Position numbers and translations under genes: made by a program
NCBI GenBank assembly: GCA_018819515.1
Contig: JAHJPX010000007.1
Location: forward strand, 1 to 64,000
Direction of reading: 5' to 3'
Length of the DNA: 64,000 nucleotides
Source: Gammaproteobacteria bacterium
GTDB lineage: Bacteria; Pseudomonadota; Gammaproteobacteria; Burkholderiales; Rhodocyclaceae
Notes under the pieces: model-generated
Seen by the model: only the letters and a program-made list of their open reading frames with translations
What the model was told of the DNA's origin: nothing
Databases searched by the model: none
Shown here: positions 1 through 9,668 of the stretch, in pieces
How the letters are laid out: each line of letters opens with the position of its first letter
How positions within the stretch are numbered: position 1 is the stretch's first letter

Positions 1-301
1 TCCAGTCGCGACGTCGCATGACCGTAGTCAGGCCGTCGTGGAAGCCTTTTCTCTCTCGGGGAATCGCTGCCTGCGTTGGCGCAGGTCTGGGGTGAGCGGA
101 AAGATATCGGCGGGCGGACGACTTGCCAATATGGCGAACGACATATCCACCCGCGCGCCCCCCTATAACCTCCTGCATATTTCCTCGCCAGCAAACGCTG
201 ATTGCGACCCGAAAACGGTTGCCGGTCGTCATTCGGACCCTTCACTTCCAGGTGCTGGCAATTAGTCCGAACGGACTATATTGATCCGCATCTTCGGCCC
301 A
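1..301. other. window-edge region without a recognisable gene
   Basis: I see no convincing coding region here. The short open frames lack ribosome binding sites and recognisable motifs. The stretch directly precedes a remnant of an lgt 3' end, so it may be the junction left by a rearrangement. Confidence 0.4.
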
Positions 302-394
302 TCCTGTCTGGTCGGGACGGGCCAGTGGCTCAGCCTGCCGATGATCGTCTTCGGCATCTGGCTGATGGTCCGCGGCAACCGCCGCGCTAGCTGA
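302..394 (+). pseudogene. 3'-terminal remnant of prolipoprotein diacylglyceryl transferase
   Basis: The last 30 codons before a TGA read GTGQWLSLPMIVFGIWLM followed by a basic tail. This matches the C-terminal transmembrane segment of Lgt, the inner-membrane enzyme that attaches diacylglycerol to lipoprotein precursors. The same frame is closed by a stop at 263-265 and nothing upstream in the window resembles the rest of Lgt, so this is a fragment of a roughly 270-residue protein. It overlaps the end of the opposite-strand GGDEF/EAL gene by a few bases. A 3'-end fragment of this kind resembles the duplicated gene ends seen at hipA and purU, but no hairpin element follows it. Confidence 0.55.
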
Positions 395-2744
395 TCAGGT
401 TTTCCAGCGGCTCCGGCACGTGCAGGGCGTAGCCCTGCGCGTAGTCGGCGCCAAGGTCGCGCACGGTGTCCAGCACGGCGTCGCTGACGACGAACTCGGC
501 AACGGTATGCAACTTCTTGTGGTGCGAAAGCTGCACCATCGACTTGATCACCGCCCGATCGTCGCCATCGGTGTCGGCATTGCGCACGAACATCCCGTCG
601 ATCTTCAGCGACTGGACCTTGAAGCGTTTGAGGTAGGCGAAGCTCGACAGCCCGCTGCCGAAATCGTCCAGCGCCAGGTCGCAGCCCAGTTCCTGGCAGA
701 AGGCAATGAAGTCAAGTGCCATGTCCAGCTGGGCGATCGCACAACTCTCGGTGATCTCGAAGCCGATGCGATGCGTATCGATCTGGTAGGCGCGAAAGAC
801 CTCCCGGATGTACTCCTTGATGCCAGGATCGGCGAGCGTCAGGCCCGACAGGTTGATGGCGAGACGGGGAGCGCTGGCGCCGGCGGCCCGGGCTTCGGAC
901 AATCTCCGGGCCGCGGCGTCGATCACCCAGCGGTCGATGAGCTGCATCATGCCGTAGCGCTCGGCGGCGGGAATGAAGCGCGCCGGAGGAATGAGGCTGC
1001 CGCCGTCGTCGCCCATCATGCGCACGAGTACCTCGACACTTTCCTCCAGCCCCTCGTGCAAGGGCACGATACGCTGTCCGTACAACACCAAACGGTTGCT
1101 CGTCAGCGCACTGGCGATCTGGGAAAGCGAAAGGAAGTCGGCTTTGCGTTCGCGGAAATACTGGTCGTCGGGAATGAACACCTGCGCCCGGTTGCGGCCG
1201 CGCTCCTTGGCGGCATAGCAAGCCGTATCGGCGGCGATGAGAAGATCGCTGACGGTGTCGAGCTCGGGCGTGGCAACCGCAATGCCGATGCTGGCGCCGA
1301 TACGGAAAGAGCGCCCTTCCCAGACGAACGGCATGGTGCGGATGTCGTCGATGATGTGCTGGGCGCGCCGCTCGGCTTCCGCTATTTCGACGTCGCGCAG
1401 GATCATTCCGAACTCGTCGCCGCCTAGCCGTGCCATAAAGCCGAAGGAGAAGCGCGCTTCCATGACACGCGCCAGGTGCTGGAGCAACGCATCGCCCGCA
1501 GAGTGGCCGCAGGTATCGTTGATGAGCTTGAACTGGTCCAGGTCAATATAGAAAATCACGACCGAGCCGCCGTTGCGCCGCATTCTGTCGAGTTCGAGCT
1601 GTAATTCCTCCTCGTAGGCGCGGCGGTTGTGCAGTCCGGTCAAGGCATCGTGCGCGGCGGCGAACGCAAGTTCCTCGGTGGCGATATGCTGCATCGTCGT
1701 ATCGCGAATGCTCGAGCGGTAGCCCAGACTGGTACCGTCCGCACCGAAAATCGGCTGCCAGGCCATCGCCACCCAGGGATGCCGCCCGTCGCGAGTGACA
1801 ATGCGGAACTCCAGGTCCTGGCCGGTATGCCCGGCAAGCGCCTGGTCGTGCTGGCGGCGCACGAGCTCGCGGTCGGCAGGATGCACCAGTTGCAAGGGGA
1901 AGTCCTCCATCGCCATGCAGTCGCGAACCGTGTATCCCGTCAGTCGTTCGACCGCCGGATTGACCCAACTCAAGCGCCCATCGGGCCCGAACCAGTTTTC
2001 CCACGCGTAGGTGAAATCGGCGATCGCCCGGAAACGCTGCTCGCTCTCGGCCAGATCGCCGACGCGAGCCTTGACCGCGGCTGCCATGGCGTTGAAGCTG
2101 CGGCTGACTGCGGTCACTTCGTCGTCGCCGTGTATCGGCACCCGCACGTCGAGGTCGCCGTCGGCGATCCTCGCGCTGGCGTCGGCCAGCGCCGCGAAAT
2201 CGCGTGTCAGCCAGTAGCCCGTGGCCAGCAGAAGCAGGAAGGCGAGCGTGATCTCCAGCACGGCGATGGTCACGCTCTGTTTGAACAGGGTGCTTCTGGC
2301 GTCTTCCAGGAAGGACGATGACAGACCGTAATGCGCTCGTCCATAGGGCACCCCCTGATACTCCACCGTGAAGGCCACGTGAATGACGTCGCCGTCGGCG
2401 CCGATCCGCGTCGGAGTGGGAAGCGGAACGTCGCTATTCCATCCCACCGACACGAGAATCTGCCCCTGGTTGTCGGTGACCGCCAGGTAGCGGATATCCT
2501 CGGCGCGCTGCCAGTCCTCGATGATGTCCCGCAGAGTCGGGTAGTCGCGGGAAGCGAGCGGCACCGCGAGGGCGGTCTTGTAGGCAAGCTCGACCGCCTG
2601 AACGCGAACCTCGGCCTGACGCACCAGATGCTCGCGGATCAGGCGCACACTGTTGCCGACCAGGATTGACAACATGATCGCCTCGATCAGGACGCTGAAG
2701 AACAGCAGCTTGACGCGAAGCGAATGATGAAAAGTGATCGGCAT
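387..2744 (-). CDS. membrane-bound GGDEF/EAL cyclic-di-GMP regulator with HAMP and PAS domains
   Basis: This 785-residue protein is predicted to make and/or degrade cyclic di-GMP. In order it has a transmembrane helix near 8-34, a periplasmic sensor region to about 155, a second helix near 158-178, a HAMP linker, a PAS domain (about 236-360), a GGDEF domain and a C-terminal EAL domain. The cyclase motif GGDEF near 441-445 is intact. The EAL signature reads EVL near 570, and the downstream DDFGSG near 692 and the QG near the end are kept, so phosphodiesterase activity is possible but the altered signature is notable. It starts 20 bp after a PhnD-like binding protein gene on the same strand; I infer that the binding protein presents a ligand to the periplasmic sensor region. 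Confidence 0.92.
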   Translation of the reverse strand: MPITFHHSLRVKLLFFSVLIEAIMLSILVGNSVRLIREHLVRQAEVRVQAVELAYKTALAVPLASRDYPTLRDIIEDWQRAEDIRYLAVTDNQGQILVSVGWNSDVPLPTPTRIGADGDVIHVAFTVEYQGVPYGRAHYGLSSSFLEDARSTLFKQSVTIAVLEITLAFLLLLATGYWLTRDFAALADASARIADGDLDVRVPIHGDDEVTAVSRSFNAMAAAVKARVGDLAESEQRFRAIADFTYAWENWFGPDGRLSWVNPAVERLTGYTVRDCMAMEDFPLQLVHPADRELVRRQHDQALAGHTGQDLEFRIVTRDGRHPWVAMAWQPIFGADGTSLGYRSSIRDTTMQHIATEELAFAAAHDALTGLHNRRAYEEELQLELDRMRRNGGSVVIFYIDLDQFKLINDTCGHSAGDALLQHLARVMEARFSFGFMARLGGDEFGMILRDVEIAEAERRAQHIIDDIRTMPFVWEGRSFRIGASIGIAVATPELDTVSDLLIAADTACYAAKERGRNRAQVFIPDDQYFRERKADFLSLSQIASALTSNRLVLYGQRIVPLHEGLEESVEVLVRMMGDDGGSLIPPARFIPAAERYGMMQLIDRWVIDAAARRLSEARAAGASAPRLAINLSGLTLADPGIKEYIREVFRAYQIDTHRIGFEITESCAIAQLDMALDFIAFCQELGCDLALDDFGSGLSSFAYLKRFKVQSLKIDGMFVRNADTDGDDRAVIKSMVQLSHHKKLHTVAEFVVSDAVLDTVRDLGADYAQGYALHVPEPLENLIS

Positions 2745-2764
2745 CGAAAGCGAGGCTGGCGTTG

Positions 2765-3628
2765 CTATTGCGTTGCGCTCATCGCGCGGTACAAGTCGAC
2801 ATACGGTTTCAGGGCGCGCAGATCCTCGGGCACGATTTCTTCATAGCCCTTGTATGCCTTGCTTTCCATGAACCGCGCGCCTTGCTCGGTGCCGGGAAAT
2901 GCAAGCAAGGCCATTTTCAGGCGCGCGATCTCGGCATCGCCGAGCCGACGGTGGACAAGCGTGAACAAGTGCGGCAGCTTCACGCCGGTATGGACGACCC
3001 TTATTTCGGCCTGTATATCTGCCGGCAACAGTCTCAGCGCCTCCGCGGTGATCAGCCCGGCGTCCGCCTCGCCCATCGTGGCGGCCGCCACAGACGCGCC
3101 ATGGGTCGGCCGCTCGACGATCTGGTAGTCGCGGCCGCGCTGAAGTCCGTGATCGGCGAGCCACTTGACGGCGGCAATACGAATAATGGCAGTTCTGTCG
3201 GCCATCGCGATCCGCTTGCCGCGAAAGTCCCTGGCCTGGCGGAAATTGTCACCCTTCCGAACGGCCAGGATCGGCTCCAGCCGGCTGCGGTAGCGAACCA
3301 GCGGTACGTACTGGGCCTCCATCGCCAGTACCGCAAAATGCGGCGGGCTGATGGCAATATCGTAGCCGCCGGCCATCAGCGTCTCGACGTACGTCTCAAA
3401 ATTCGGCGCCGTATAGAACTCCACCGGACGGCCAAGTTCTTTGGCGAGGTACTGCTGGAGCGGCTTGTGCGCGCTGACAAGCGCCAGCGTACTGGCAAAG
3501 GGATGTATACCGATGCGCAAGGGGGGCGCATCCTGCGCGAGAGCGAGCGATGTGAGGCCAGAAGCGAGCGCAACTGCCATGCACTGCCGCCACTTTGACA
3601 ACACGTTCAATCTTGGAATACGCATCAT
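2765..3628 (-). CDS. periplasmic PhnD-like substrate-binding protein
   Basis: This 287-residue protein begins with a cleavable signal peptide (about residues 1-32, ending near LALAQ). The rest is a type 2 periplasmic binding fold of the phosphate/phosphonate/phosphite (PhnD) family, with the motif YDIAISPPHFAVL near 101. PhnD proteins normally feed an ABC importer, but no permease or ATPase gene is adjacent. Instead the gene is followed after 20 bp by a membrane-bound GGDEF/EAL regulator, so it probably serves as a ligand sensor for cyclic-di-GMP signalling. The ligand cannot be read from the sequence. Confidence 0.88.
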   Translation of the reverse strand: MMRIPRLNVLSKWRQCMAVALASGLTSLALAQDAPPLRIGIHPFASTLALVSAHKPLQQYLAKELGRPVEFYTAPNFETYVETLMAGGYDIAISPPHFAVLAMEAQYVPLVRYRSRLEPILAVRKGDNFRQARDFRGKRIAMADRTAIIRIAAVKWLADHGLQRGRDYQIVERPTHGASVAAATMGEADAGLITAEALRLLPADIQAEIRVVHTGVKLPHLFTLVHRRLGDAEIARLKMALLAFPGTEQGARFMESKAYKGYEEIVPEDLRALKPYVDLYRAMSATQ

Positions 3629-3680
3629 TTCAAGTATATCGACGCCTTACAATATTACCAACGTGTCGGGGGATAAGCGC

Positions 3681-4145
3681 ATGCAAAGCAGGCCATTCAG
3701 GATCCTGGGTGTTCAGCAGATCGCCATCGGCGGGACGGACAGGACGCGCATGCGTGCGCTTTGGGTCGACATGCTCGGCCTGCCGGTCACCGGCAACTTC
3801 GTGTCCGAACGCGAAAACGTGGACGAGGACATCTGCGCCATTGGCGAGGGTCCGTTCAAGGTCGAAGTCGACTTGATGCAACCGATCGATCCGGACAAGA
3901 AGCCGGCAGTACATGCCACCCCGCTCAATCACGTCGGACTGTGGGTCGACGATCTGCCGAAGGCGGTGGAATGGCTGACGGCCCATGGCGTGCGCTTCGC
4001 GCCTGGTGGAATCCGCCAGGGAGCCGCCGGCTACGACATCGCCTTTCTGCATCCCAAGGCCAGCGTTGAATTCCCTATCGCCGGCGAAGGCGTGCTGATC
4101 GAACTGGTGCAGGCGCCGCGGGAGGTGATCGCAGCGCTTGGCTGA
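3681..4145 (+). CDS. VOC-family protein, possibly methylmalonyl-CoA epimerase
   Basis: This 154-residue protein has two beta-alpha-beta-beta-beta modules of the vicinal oxygen chelate fold. Its C-terminal half (LNHVGLWVDD, then DIAFLHPKA, then GVLIELVQAP) resembles methylmalonyl-CoA epimerase, which would link the nearby propionyl-CoA carboxylase and mutase. The metal ligands expected from the second module (His in LNHVG, Glu in LIELV) are present. The first expected His is Gln here (VQQIAIGG), so the function is uncertain; a glyoxalase-like role is the alternative. The ATG at 3681 was chosen because of the purine-rich GGGGGAT stretch just upstream; the longer open frame overlaps the divergent phnD-like gene. 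Confidence 0.75.
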   Translation: MQSRPFRILGVQQIAIGGTDRTRMRALWVDMLGLPVTGNFVSERENVDEDICAIGEGPFKVEVDLMQPIDPDKKPAVHATPLNHVGLWVDDLPKAVEWLTAHGVRFAPGGIRQGAAGYDIAFLHPKASVEFPIAGEGVLIELVQAPREVIAALG

Positions 4146-5006
4146 CTACAGTCGGGCCGACTGGAAGGTATTGCACTGTCCCATGTCGCCGCTTTCAATG
4201 CCGCGATTGAACCAGTGCATGCGTTGCGCCGAAGTACCGTGCGTGAAGGCATCGGGTACCACATAACCCCGGCTTTGTTTTTGTAGCCGGTCATCGCCGA
4301 TCGCCGAAGCCGCGGCGAGCGCTTCCTCGACGTCTCCCGACTCCAGTATCTGCCGCGCATCGTTTGCTTGCGCCGCCCAAACGCCGGCGAGACAATCCGC
4401 CTGCAATTCCAGTTGGACCGACAACGCATTCGCCTGCGCCTCGTTGCGTGCCGCCTGCTGCGCGGCGTGCACTTTGTCGGAAATGCCGAGCAAATGCTGA
4501 ACGTGGTGCCCGACTTCGTGAGCAATCACATACGCCTGGGCAAAGTCCCCCGACACCCGAAAGCGGTTTTTCATTTCCTGGAAGAACACCAGATCGATGT
4601 ACACCTTGCTGTCCAAGGGACAGTAGAACGGTCCCATCGCGGATTGCCCGGTTCCGCAAGCCGTCGACGTGGCGCCCGAAAAGAGCACCAGCTTCGGATC
4701 GACGTACTGTCGGCCTGCGCGCTGGAATTGGGCCTGCCAGGTACGCTCCGTCGAACCGAGCACCTTGCTGACGAAACGTGCCGACTCATCAACCGCCGGG
4801 GGACGACCCGCCGGCATCTGCGCGACTTGCCCCCCTCCAGACATCTGTGTGGCTACACCGATTACGGTTGCCGGATCGAGACCAAAAAAATAGCTGGCCA
4901 CCAAAGCCAACACGATGGTGCCAATACCCACGCTGCCGGCCCGCATCGGCCCCCGGCCGCGCCTATCCTCGACGTTGGCGCTTTCCTGTTCGTTGTCGAG
5001 ACGCAT
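4146..5006 (-). CDS. neutral zinc metallopeptidase, YpfJ family
   Basis: This 286-residue protein is a YpfJ-type putative metallopeptidase (PF04228 family). The N-terminus MRLDNEQESANVEDRRG is typical of the family and fixes the start at 5006 rather than at the longer open frame. A single transmembrane helix lies near 24-41 and the zinc motif HEVGHH near 163, followed by the conserved segment LELQADCLAGVWA. The C-terminal part HGTSAQRMHWFNRGIESG is also family-typical. The gene converges on the VOC gene, whose stop codon abuts it. Its substrate is unknown. Confidence 0.92.
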   Translation of the reverse strand: MRLDNEQESANVEDRRGRGPMRAGSVGIGTIVLALVASYFFGLDPATVIGVATQMSGGGQVAQMPAGRPPAVDESARFVSKVLGSTERTWQAQFQRAGRQYVDPKLVLFSGATSTACGTGQSAMGPFYCPLDSKVYIDLVFFQEMKNRFRVSGDFAQAYVIAHEVGHHVQHLLGISDKVHAAQQAARNEAQANALSVQLELQADCLAGVWAAQANDARQILESGDVEEALAAASAIGDDRLQKQSRGYVVPDAFTHGTSAQRMHWFNRGIESGDMGQCNTFQSARL

Positions 5007-5044
5007 AAGGGTGCTCCACCTGAAACCGAATGGCCACCAGCATA

Positions 5045-5866
5045 TCAGGCGCCGGCACCAAAAGGACGCAACTGTTCCTGGAGCCGTTTGACGCAGAACG
5101 GATGGCTGCTCCACTCCGGTTTTGCGCAGGCTCGCGATTCGCAAATCCCGCGAGAAAAGATGTTGGTCTCGCCAGCACACAACTCACGTGGTGATGCCGG
5201 GGGTTTCGGTTGAGCGGCCTTCGCGCGCACCGCTGCGGCGGCCGTCTCCGCGGCCTTGCGTTCCGCAAGCAACCGCGCTTCTTCCGCCTGGAGCTGCTCG
5301 CGCTCACGCTTTGCCGCGGCAGCGGCGCGGGCGCGGCGCTGCCTGTCCGCCCGACGCTGCGCTTTCTCGTCAACCTCCTGGACAACCGGCTTGTCAGCAG
5401 TCTCCGCATGTACCGCGGCTGGCGCCATCGACGCCTCGCCATCCGCCCCGCCTGACGACTGCGGTACGCCGGATTGCTCGATCGGCGACGATGCCGGTAT
5501 CGTCGCCGGAGTCTTCACTCCTGTCGTCCGGACGGTGGCGCCATTCGGCGTGAGGGGTGAAAACGCGAAATAAAGCCCGATCGCAAGCGCGAAAAGTAAA
5601 GCCCCGGCGCCTGCCATCAGCCAGGTCCATCGCCAGTACTGCAAGGACGTTGATTGGGACGCAGCGCCCTCGGCCGCCGTCGATTCCGCCGACGGCACGA
5701 CGGTCGGATCCCAGTCGAGCGCATTAATCTTCGCCAGCAGCTCGATCGTGCTCAAGCCGTGCGCCGCCGGCCGTTTGCCGTTGCTGGCCAACGGCGGTGC
5801 CGAGCCCGGCTTGCGGCTCGCGCGACTACGCTGATCAGGGCTTGTCGGTGGCTGTTTCAAGGCCAT
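5045..5866 (-). CDS. membrane-anchored protein with coiled coil and C-terminal cysteine region
   Basis: I do not recognise a named family for this 273-residue protein. After a polar N-terminus there is one transmembrane helix (about 81-102), a proline/alanine/serine linker, a charged Arg/Ala/Glu-rich coiled coil (about 165-235), and a C-terminal segment with four cysteines (in ELCAGE, RGICES, RACAK and HPFCVKRL). The long middle part resembles TonB/TolA-like spacer regions. I prefer the ATG at 5866 (MALKQPP) over one ten codons upstream. It lies 38 bp upstream of the zinc peptidase gene on the same strand. Confidence 0.7.
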   Translation of the reverse strand: MALKQPPTSPDQRSRASRKPGSAPPLASNGKRPAAHGLSTIELLAKINALDWDPTVVPSAESTAAEGAASQSTSLQYWRWTWLMAGAGALLFALAIGLYFAFSPLTPNGATVRTTGVKTPATIPASSPIEQSGVPQSSGGADGEASMAPAAVHAETADKPVVQEVDEKAQRRADRQRRARAAAAAKREREQLQAEEARLLAERKAAETAAAAVRAKAAQPKPPASPRELCAGETNIFSRGICESRACAKPEWSSHPFCVKRLQEQLRPFGAGA

Positions 5867-5951
5867 GATGGTGGTTGTCCGGGACGCTTGCCCCAAGATT
5901 ATCCACTATTTACGCAACATGACCACTACCCCGCCCCGAGTATCGGGGAGC

Positions 5952-7970
5952 CTACCGGAAAGCGATGATCGGCTGGTCGACTGCCAGGGACGCCCCGGAA
6001 CTGGCCAACAGCTTCTCAACCACGCAGTCCCGCTCGGCCTTAAGGACGTTTTCCATTTTCATGGCCTCGATCTTGGCCAGCACCTCCCCTGCCTTGACCT
6101 CCTGTCCCGGCACGACCGCGATCTGCGTCAGCAGCCCAGGCATCGGCGAGAGCAGGAACTTCGACATGTCCGGTGGTACCTTGGCAGGCATCAGCGCCTG
6201 AAGTTCGGCGGCGCGGGCACTCATCACCATCGCATCGGCCTGCGTACCCCAGTGGAACAAGCGGAACTTGAGTCCGATGCGTTCCACCTGCATGCAAAAC
6301 GGCTCGCCATCGAACGTGCCGCGGTACAGGATCTGTCCAAACTGCCAGTCGGAACGCACCGCGTGCTCCCTGCCGGCGAAGGTGATATCCCAGCCACCAT
6401 CCGCCGGCACCACCCGTACCCCGTGCTGGCCTTCGCCCATCAGCACGACGAAATCCTCGCTGACCCGGTACTCGTGGCCCGGCATCTGGCCGCTGATGGT
6501 GCTGTTGCGGGCCAGATACTGCCGCTGCACGGCCGCCACCACGCAAATCAGCATCACCGGATCGTCATGCACGACATCGGCAGCGTTGAAACCCTTCGGA
6601 TATTCCTCGCCGATCAGGCCGGTATCGAAGTCGCCCGAGACGAAACGCGGGTGTTTCATCAGCGCCGACTGGAAGGCGATGTTGCTGGCCACGCCGCGAA
6701 TGACGAAGGCGTTCAGCGCGTCGCGCATGCGGGCGACGGCCTGCGGACGCGTCGCGCCGTGCACAATGAGCTTGGCAATCATCGAATCGTAGAACATCGA
6801 TATCTCACCGCCTTCGTAGACGCCGGTATCGACACGCACGCCGCCGGCACCGGGCATCGGCCGGGCCGCCTCCATGGTGGTGGCGGGCGGGCCAAACTTG
6901 ACCAGCCGACCGGTCGAGGGCAGGAAATTGCGGAAGGGGTCCTCGGCGTTGATCCGGCATTCCATCGCCCAGCCGTTGAGCTTGACGTCCTCCTGGGCGA
7001 AGGGCAGCTTCTCGCCAGCGGCAACGCGGATCATCAGTTCCACCAGATCGAGGCCGGTAATGCACTCGGTGACCGGGTGCTCGACCTGGAGCCGGGTGTT
7101 CATCTCCAGAAAGTAGAAGCTCTTGTCCTTGCCGCCGACCACGAACTCGACCGTTCCGGCCGACTGGTAGTTGACCGCCTTCGCCAGTGCCACGGCCTGT
7201 TCGCCCATGGCCTTGCGCGTCGCTGCGTCGAGGAATGGCGACGGCGCTTCTTCGATCACTTTCTGGTGGCGGCGCTGGATCGAGCACTCGCGCTCGTGGA
7301 GATAGACGCAATTGCCATGGGCGTCGCCGATCAGCTGGATTTCGATGTGCCGCGGCTGTTCGACGTATTTCTCGATGAAGATGCGGTCGTCGCCGAAGGC
7401 GTTCTTCGCCTCGGTCTTGCAGGAGGCGAAACCTTCGTGCGCCTCCTGGTCGTTGAAAGCGACGCGCAGACCTTTGCCGCCACCGCCGGCCGAAGCCTTG
7501 ATCATCACCGGATAGCCGATGCCCCTGGCGATCTCGACGGCCTCTTCCGGCGTGCCGATGGCATCGTTGTAGCCTGGGATCACATTGACCCTGGCTTCGA
7601 GCGCCAGCTTCTTGGAGGCGATCTTGTCGCCCATGGCGGCTACCGAACGGTACTTCGGGCCGATGAAGACGATGCCTTGTTCTTCCAAGGTGCGCGAGAA
7701 CGCTTCGTTTTCCGACAGGAAGCCGTAGCCGGGATGCACCGCTTCGGCGCCGGTCTGCTTGCAGGCGGCGATGATTTTTTCGGCAACCAGATAGGACTCC
7801 CTGGCCGGCGCCGGGCCGATGCAGACGGCTTCGTCGGCCATCTCGACATGCATGGCGTCCTTGTCGGCTTCGGAATAGACGGCGACCGTATTGATGCCCA
7901 TCCTGCGGGCGGTCTTGATGACGCGACAGGCGATCTCGCCCCGGTTGGCAATCAGGATTTTCTTGAACAT
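5952..7970 (-). CDS. pccA: propionyl-CoA carboxylase alpha subunit (biotin carboxylase plus biotin carrier)
   Basis: This 672-residue protein carboxylates biotin with ATP and bicarbonate and carries the carboxyl group to PccB. It has a biotin carboxylase N-terminus (ILIANRGEIACRVI at the start), the ATP-grasp glycine loop KASAGGGGKGLRVAF, the active-site block EMNTRLQVEHPVTE, a linker domain, and a C-terminal biotinyl domain with the motif EAMKMEN, where Lys638 is the expected biotin site. Length and domain order fit PccA/MccA rather than the shorter AccC. It lies 9 bp downstream of pccB in the same operon, which with meaB and the mutase supports propionyl-CoA as substrate. Confidence 0.95.
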   Translation of the reverse strand: MFKKILIANRGEIACRVIKTARRMGINTVAVYSEADKDAMHVEMADEAVCIGPAPARESYLVAEKIIAACKQTGAEAVHPGYGFLSENEAFSRTLEEQGIVFIGPKYRSVAAMGDKIASKKLALEARVNVIPGYNDAIGTPEEAVEIARGIGYPVMIKASAGGGGKGLRVAFNDQEAHEGFASCKTEAKNAFGDDRIFIEKYVEQPRHIEIQLIGDAHGNCVYLHERECSIQRRHQKVIEEAPSPFLDAATRKAMGEQAVALAKAVNYQSAGTVEFVVGGKDKSFYFLEMNTRLQVEHPVTECITGLDLVELMIRVAAGEKLPFAQEDVKLNGWAMECRINAEDPFRNFLPSTGRLVKFGPPATTMEAARPMPGAGGVRVDTGVYEGGEISMFYDSMIAKLIVHGATRPQAVARMRDALNAFVIRGVASNIAFQSALMKHPRFVSGDFDTGLIGEEYPKGFNAADVVHDDPVMLICVVAAVQRQYLARNSTISGQMPGHEYRVSEDFVVLMGEGQHGVRVVPADGGWDITFAGREHAVRSDWQFGQILYRGTFDGEPFCMQVERIGLKFRLFHWGTQADAMVMSARAAELQALMPAKVPPDMSKFLLSPMPGLLTQIAVVPGQEVKAGEVLAKIEAMKMENVLKAERDCVVEKLLASSGASLAVDQPIIAFR

Positions 7971-7979
7971 TTTCTATCC

Positions 7980-9512
<1,533 letters not shown>

Positions 9513-9668
9513 GTTATGCCTCCTGACGGGCCGTCCCGAAGGAGGCATCGCCCCCCGTGGGGGCAGCGAACACAAGGCTGCAGGCCGAAGGACAGCCGTA
9601 GGCTGGTCCCGCGAAGCGGGATGCGGCTATGCCGCACAAAGTGAGCGTGGGGGCCATACTATGTCTCC
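9513..9668. other. GC-rich spacer with small hairpins between meaB and pccB
   Basis: This 156-bp gap interrupts an otherwise compact operon. It contains several short inverted repeats, for example GTCCCGC/GCGGGAT and GCGGC/GCCGC separated by a few bases, and a CCCCCCGTGGGGG palindrome. It does not contain the 26-bp hairpin element found elsewhere. No gene is visible. It may hold a processing site or an attenuator. Confidence 0.4.

Noticed and set aside
38..390. Two short + strand frames at the window start
   Set aside because: No ribosome binding site or homology; only the lgt C-terminal frame is recognisable.
420..1427. Long open frame antisense to the GGDEF/EAL gene
   Set aside because: It is a high-GC shadow of the real gene; no motifs, no ribosome binding site, and the opposite strand encodes clear catalytic domains.
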